Shown: piece by piece, positions 30,014-30,392 of the stretch
Layout: every line of letters starts with the position of its first letter
Position numbering within the stretch: position 1 is the first letter of the stretch
NCBI GenBank assembly: GCA_023387235.1
Contig: JAEWIJ010000024.1
Location: forward strand, 1 to 30,392
DNA length: 30,392 bases
From: Pseudomonadota bacterium
GTDB lineage: Bacteria > Pseudomonadota > Alphaproteobacteria > Rhizobiales > Hyphomicrobiaceae
Reading direction: 5' to 3'
Notes under the pieces: generated by a model
What the model was told of the DNA's origin: nothing
Seen by the model: only the letters and a program-made list of their open reading frames with translations
Databases searched by the model: none
Made by a program: the position numbers and the translations under genes

Positions 30014-30392
30014 TTATGCCGGCTCTTCGTCGCTGGTCGCGGGCTCGCCGCGTCGCTGCGATATCGGGATATTGCTGATGAGCAGGGCACGACCGGCATA
30101 GAGCCCGCCGCTCGCCTCGAGCTCGAAGCGCTCGGCATCGCGACGGCGGAACTCGACGATGACGTCCGCGGCCTGCGTCTGCTCGCAGCCGAGCCTGACG
30201 AGCGCTTCCTCCGCCATGGCGAGCGCCGATTCGAACGTCTCGCGGATCTGGTAGTCGACGCCCAACTGCACGAGTTCGAGCGACGTCGTGCGGTCGAACG
30301 AGCGCGCGAACACCGGCACCATCGGAAACTCGGCTTTGCAGATCTCCGCGATCCTCCTGGTGGCCTCGCGCCTGTCGACGGCGATGATAATG
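30014..30392 (-). CDS. Kef-type K+/H+ antiporter, C-terminal part (partial at right edge)
   Basis: Only the C-terminal 125 or so residues lie in the window; the frame stays open to the right edge. The sequence begins IIIAVDRREATRRIAEICK, continues PMVPVFARSFDRTTSLELVQLGVDY and IRETFESALAMAEEALVRLG, which is the end of the TrkA-N (RCK) nucleotide-binding domain of glutathione-gated potassium efflux antiporters (KefB/KefC, CPA2 family). The upstream membrane-transport domain would lie outside the window. After the RCK part there is a tail (residues FRRRDAERFELEASGG...) ending in an acidic TSDEEPA. KefB, KefC and YbaL cannot be separated from this part. Confidence 0.9.
   Translation of the reverse strand, partial: IIIAVDRREATRRIAEICKAEFPMVPVFARSFDRTTSLELVQLGVDYQIRETFESALAMAEEALVRLGCEQTQAADVIVEFRRRDAERFELEASGGLYAGRALLISNIPISQRRGEPATSDEEPA

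Noticed and set aside
1..30392. CRISPR array, tRNA or rRNA genes, prophage or integrase genes
   Set aside because: No regularly spaced repeats, cloverleaf-like sequences, rRNA signatures or phage structural genes were noticed on reading; a dedicated scan with tRNAscan-SE or a CRISPR finder would settle it.

Overview
The window looks like chromosomal DNA of a high-GC alphaproteobacterium, probably of the order Hyphomicrobiales (Rhizobiales). The main pointers are a nuoG-H-I-J-K-L-M-N block followed by birA and rnj (ribonuclease J), which is a typical alphaproteobacterial gene order; an acyl-CoA dehydrogenase with a long N-terminal extension that looks like (2S)-methylsuccinyl-CoA dehydrogenase of the ethylmalonyl-CoA pathway; and CTTCTCCCCG palindromes of the kind scattered through rhizobial genomes. 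The assignment is inferred from gene content; no rRNA or tRNA gene was seen.

Layout. 1-94: tail of an IS110-type transposase. 168-3939: five minus-strand genes (transsulfuration-type PLP enzyme, a methyltransferase-like protein of unknown role, a UbiE-like methyltransferase, a CAP-domain protein, a beta-carbonic anhydrase). 4154-6205: a plus-strand protein with two complete AAA+ modules. 6214-6328: composite palindromic repeat in a convergent gap. 6337-18740: minus-strand rnj, birA and nuoN to nuoG, tightly packed, with an extra small single-span membrane ORF between nuoJ and nuoK. 18907-20952: FAH-family hydrolase and an Old Yellow Enzyme homologue. 21089-22273: an RND efflux adaptor lipoprotein with no pump gene beside it. 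22582-24466: a YrbL-like kinase-fold protein and a YbdK-type carboxylate-amine ligase. 24593-25392 (plus strand): a membrane-anchored DM13 protein and a 70-residue peptide with a near-ideal double-glycine leader. 25399-29905 (minus): cytochrome P450, methylsuccinyl-CoA dehydrogenase candidate, and a secreted lysozyme-like protein. 30014-30392: C-terminus of a Kef-type potassium/proton antiporter running off the right edge.

How the genes work together. The core is the membrane arm plus NuoG and NuoI of respiratory complex I; nuoA-F do not lie upstream of nuoG, so the usual operon is split or rearranged here. The remainder is mostly metabolic and envelope housekeeping (carbonic anhydrase, carboxylate-amine ligase, CoA-ester oxidation, efflux, cation transport).

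The most interesting candidate for an undescribed system is the small plus-strand gene at 25180-25392: a strong ribosome binding site, a leader matching the bacteriocin/microcin double-glycine consensus at every key position, and a 45-residue remainder that I do not recognise. No C39 peptidase/ABC exporter is visible in the window, so its export route is unknown.
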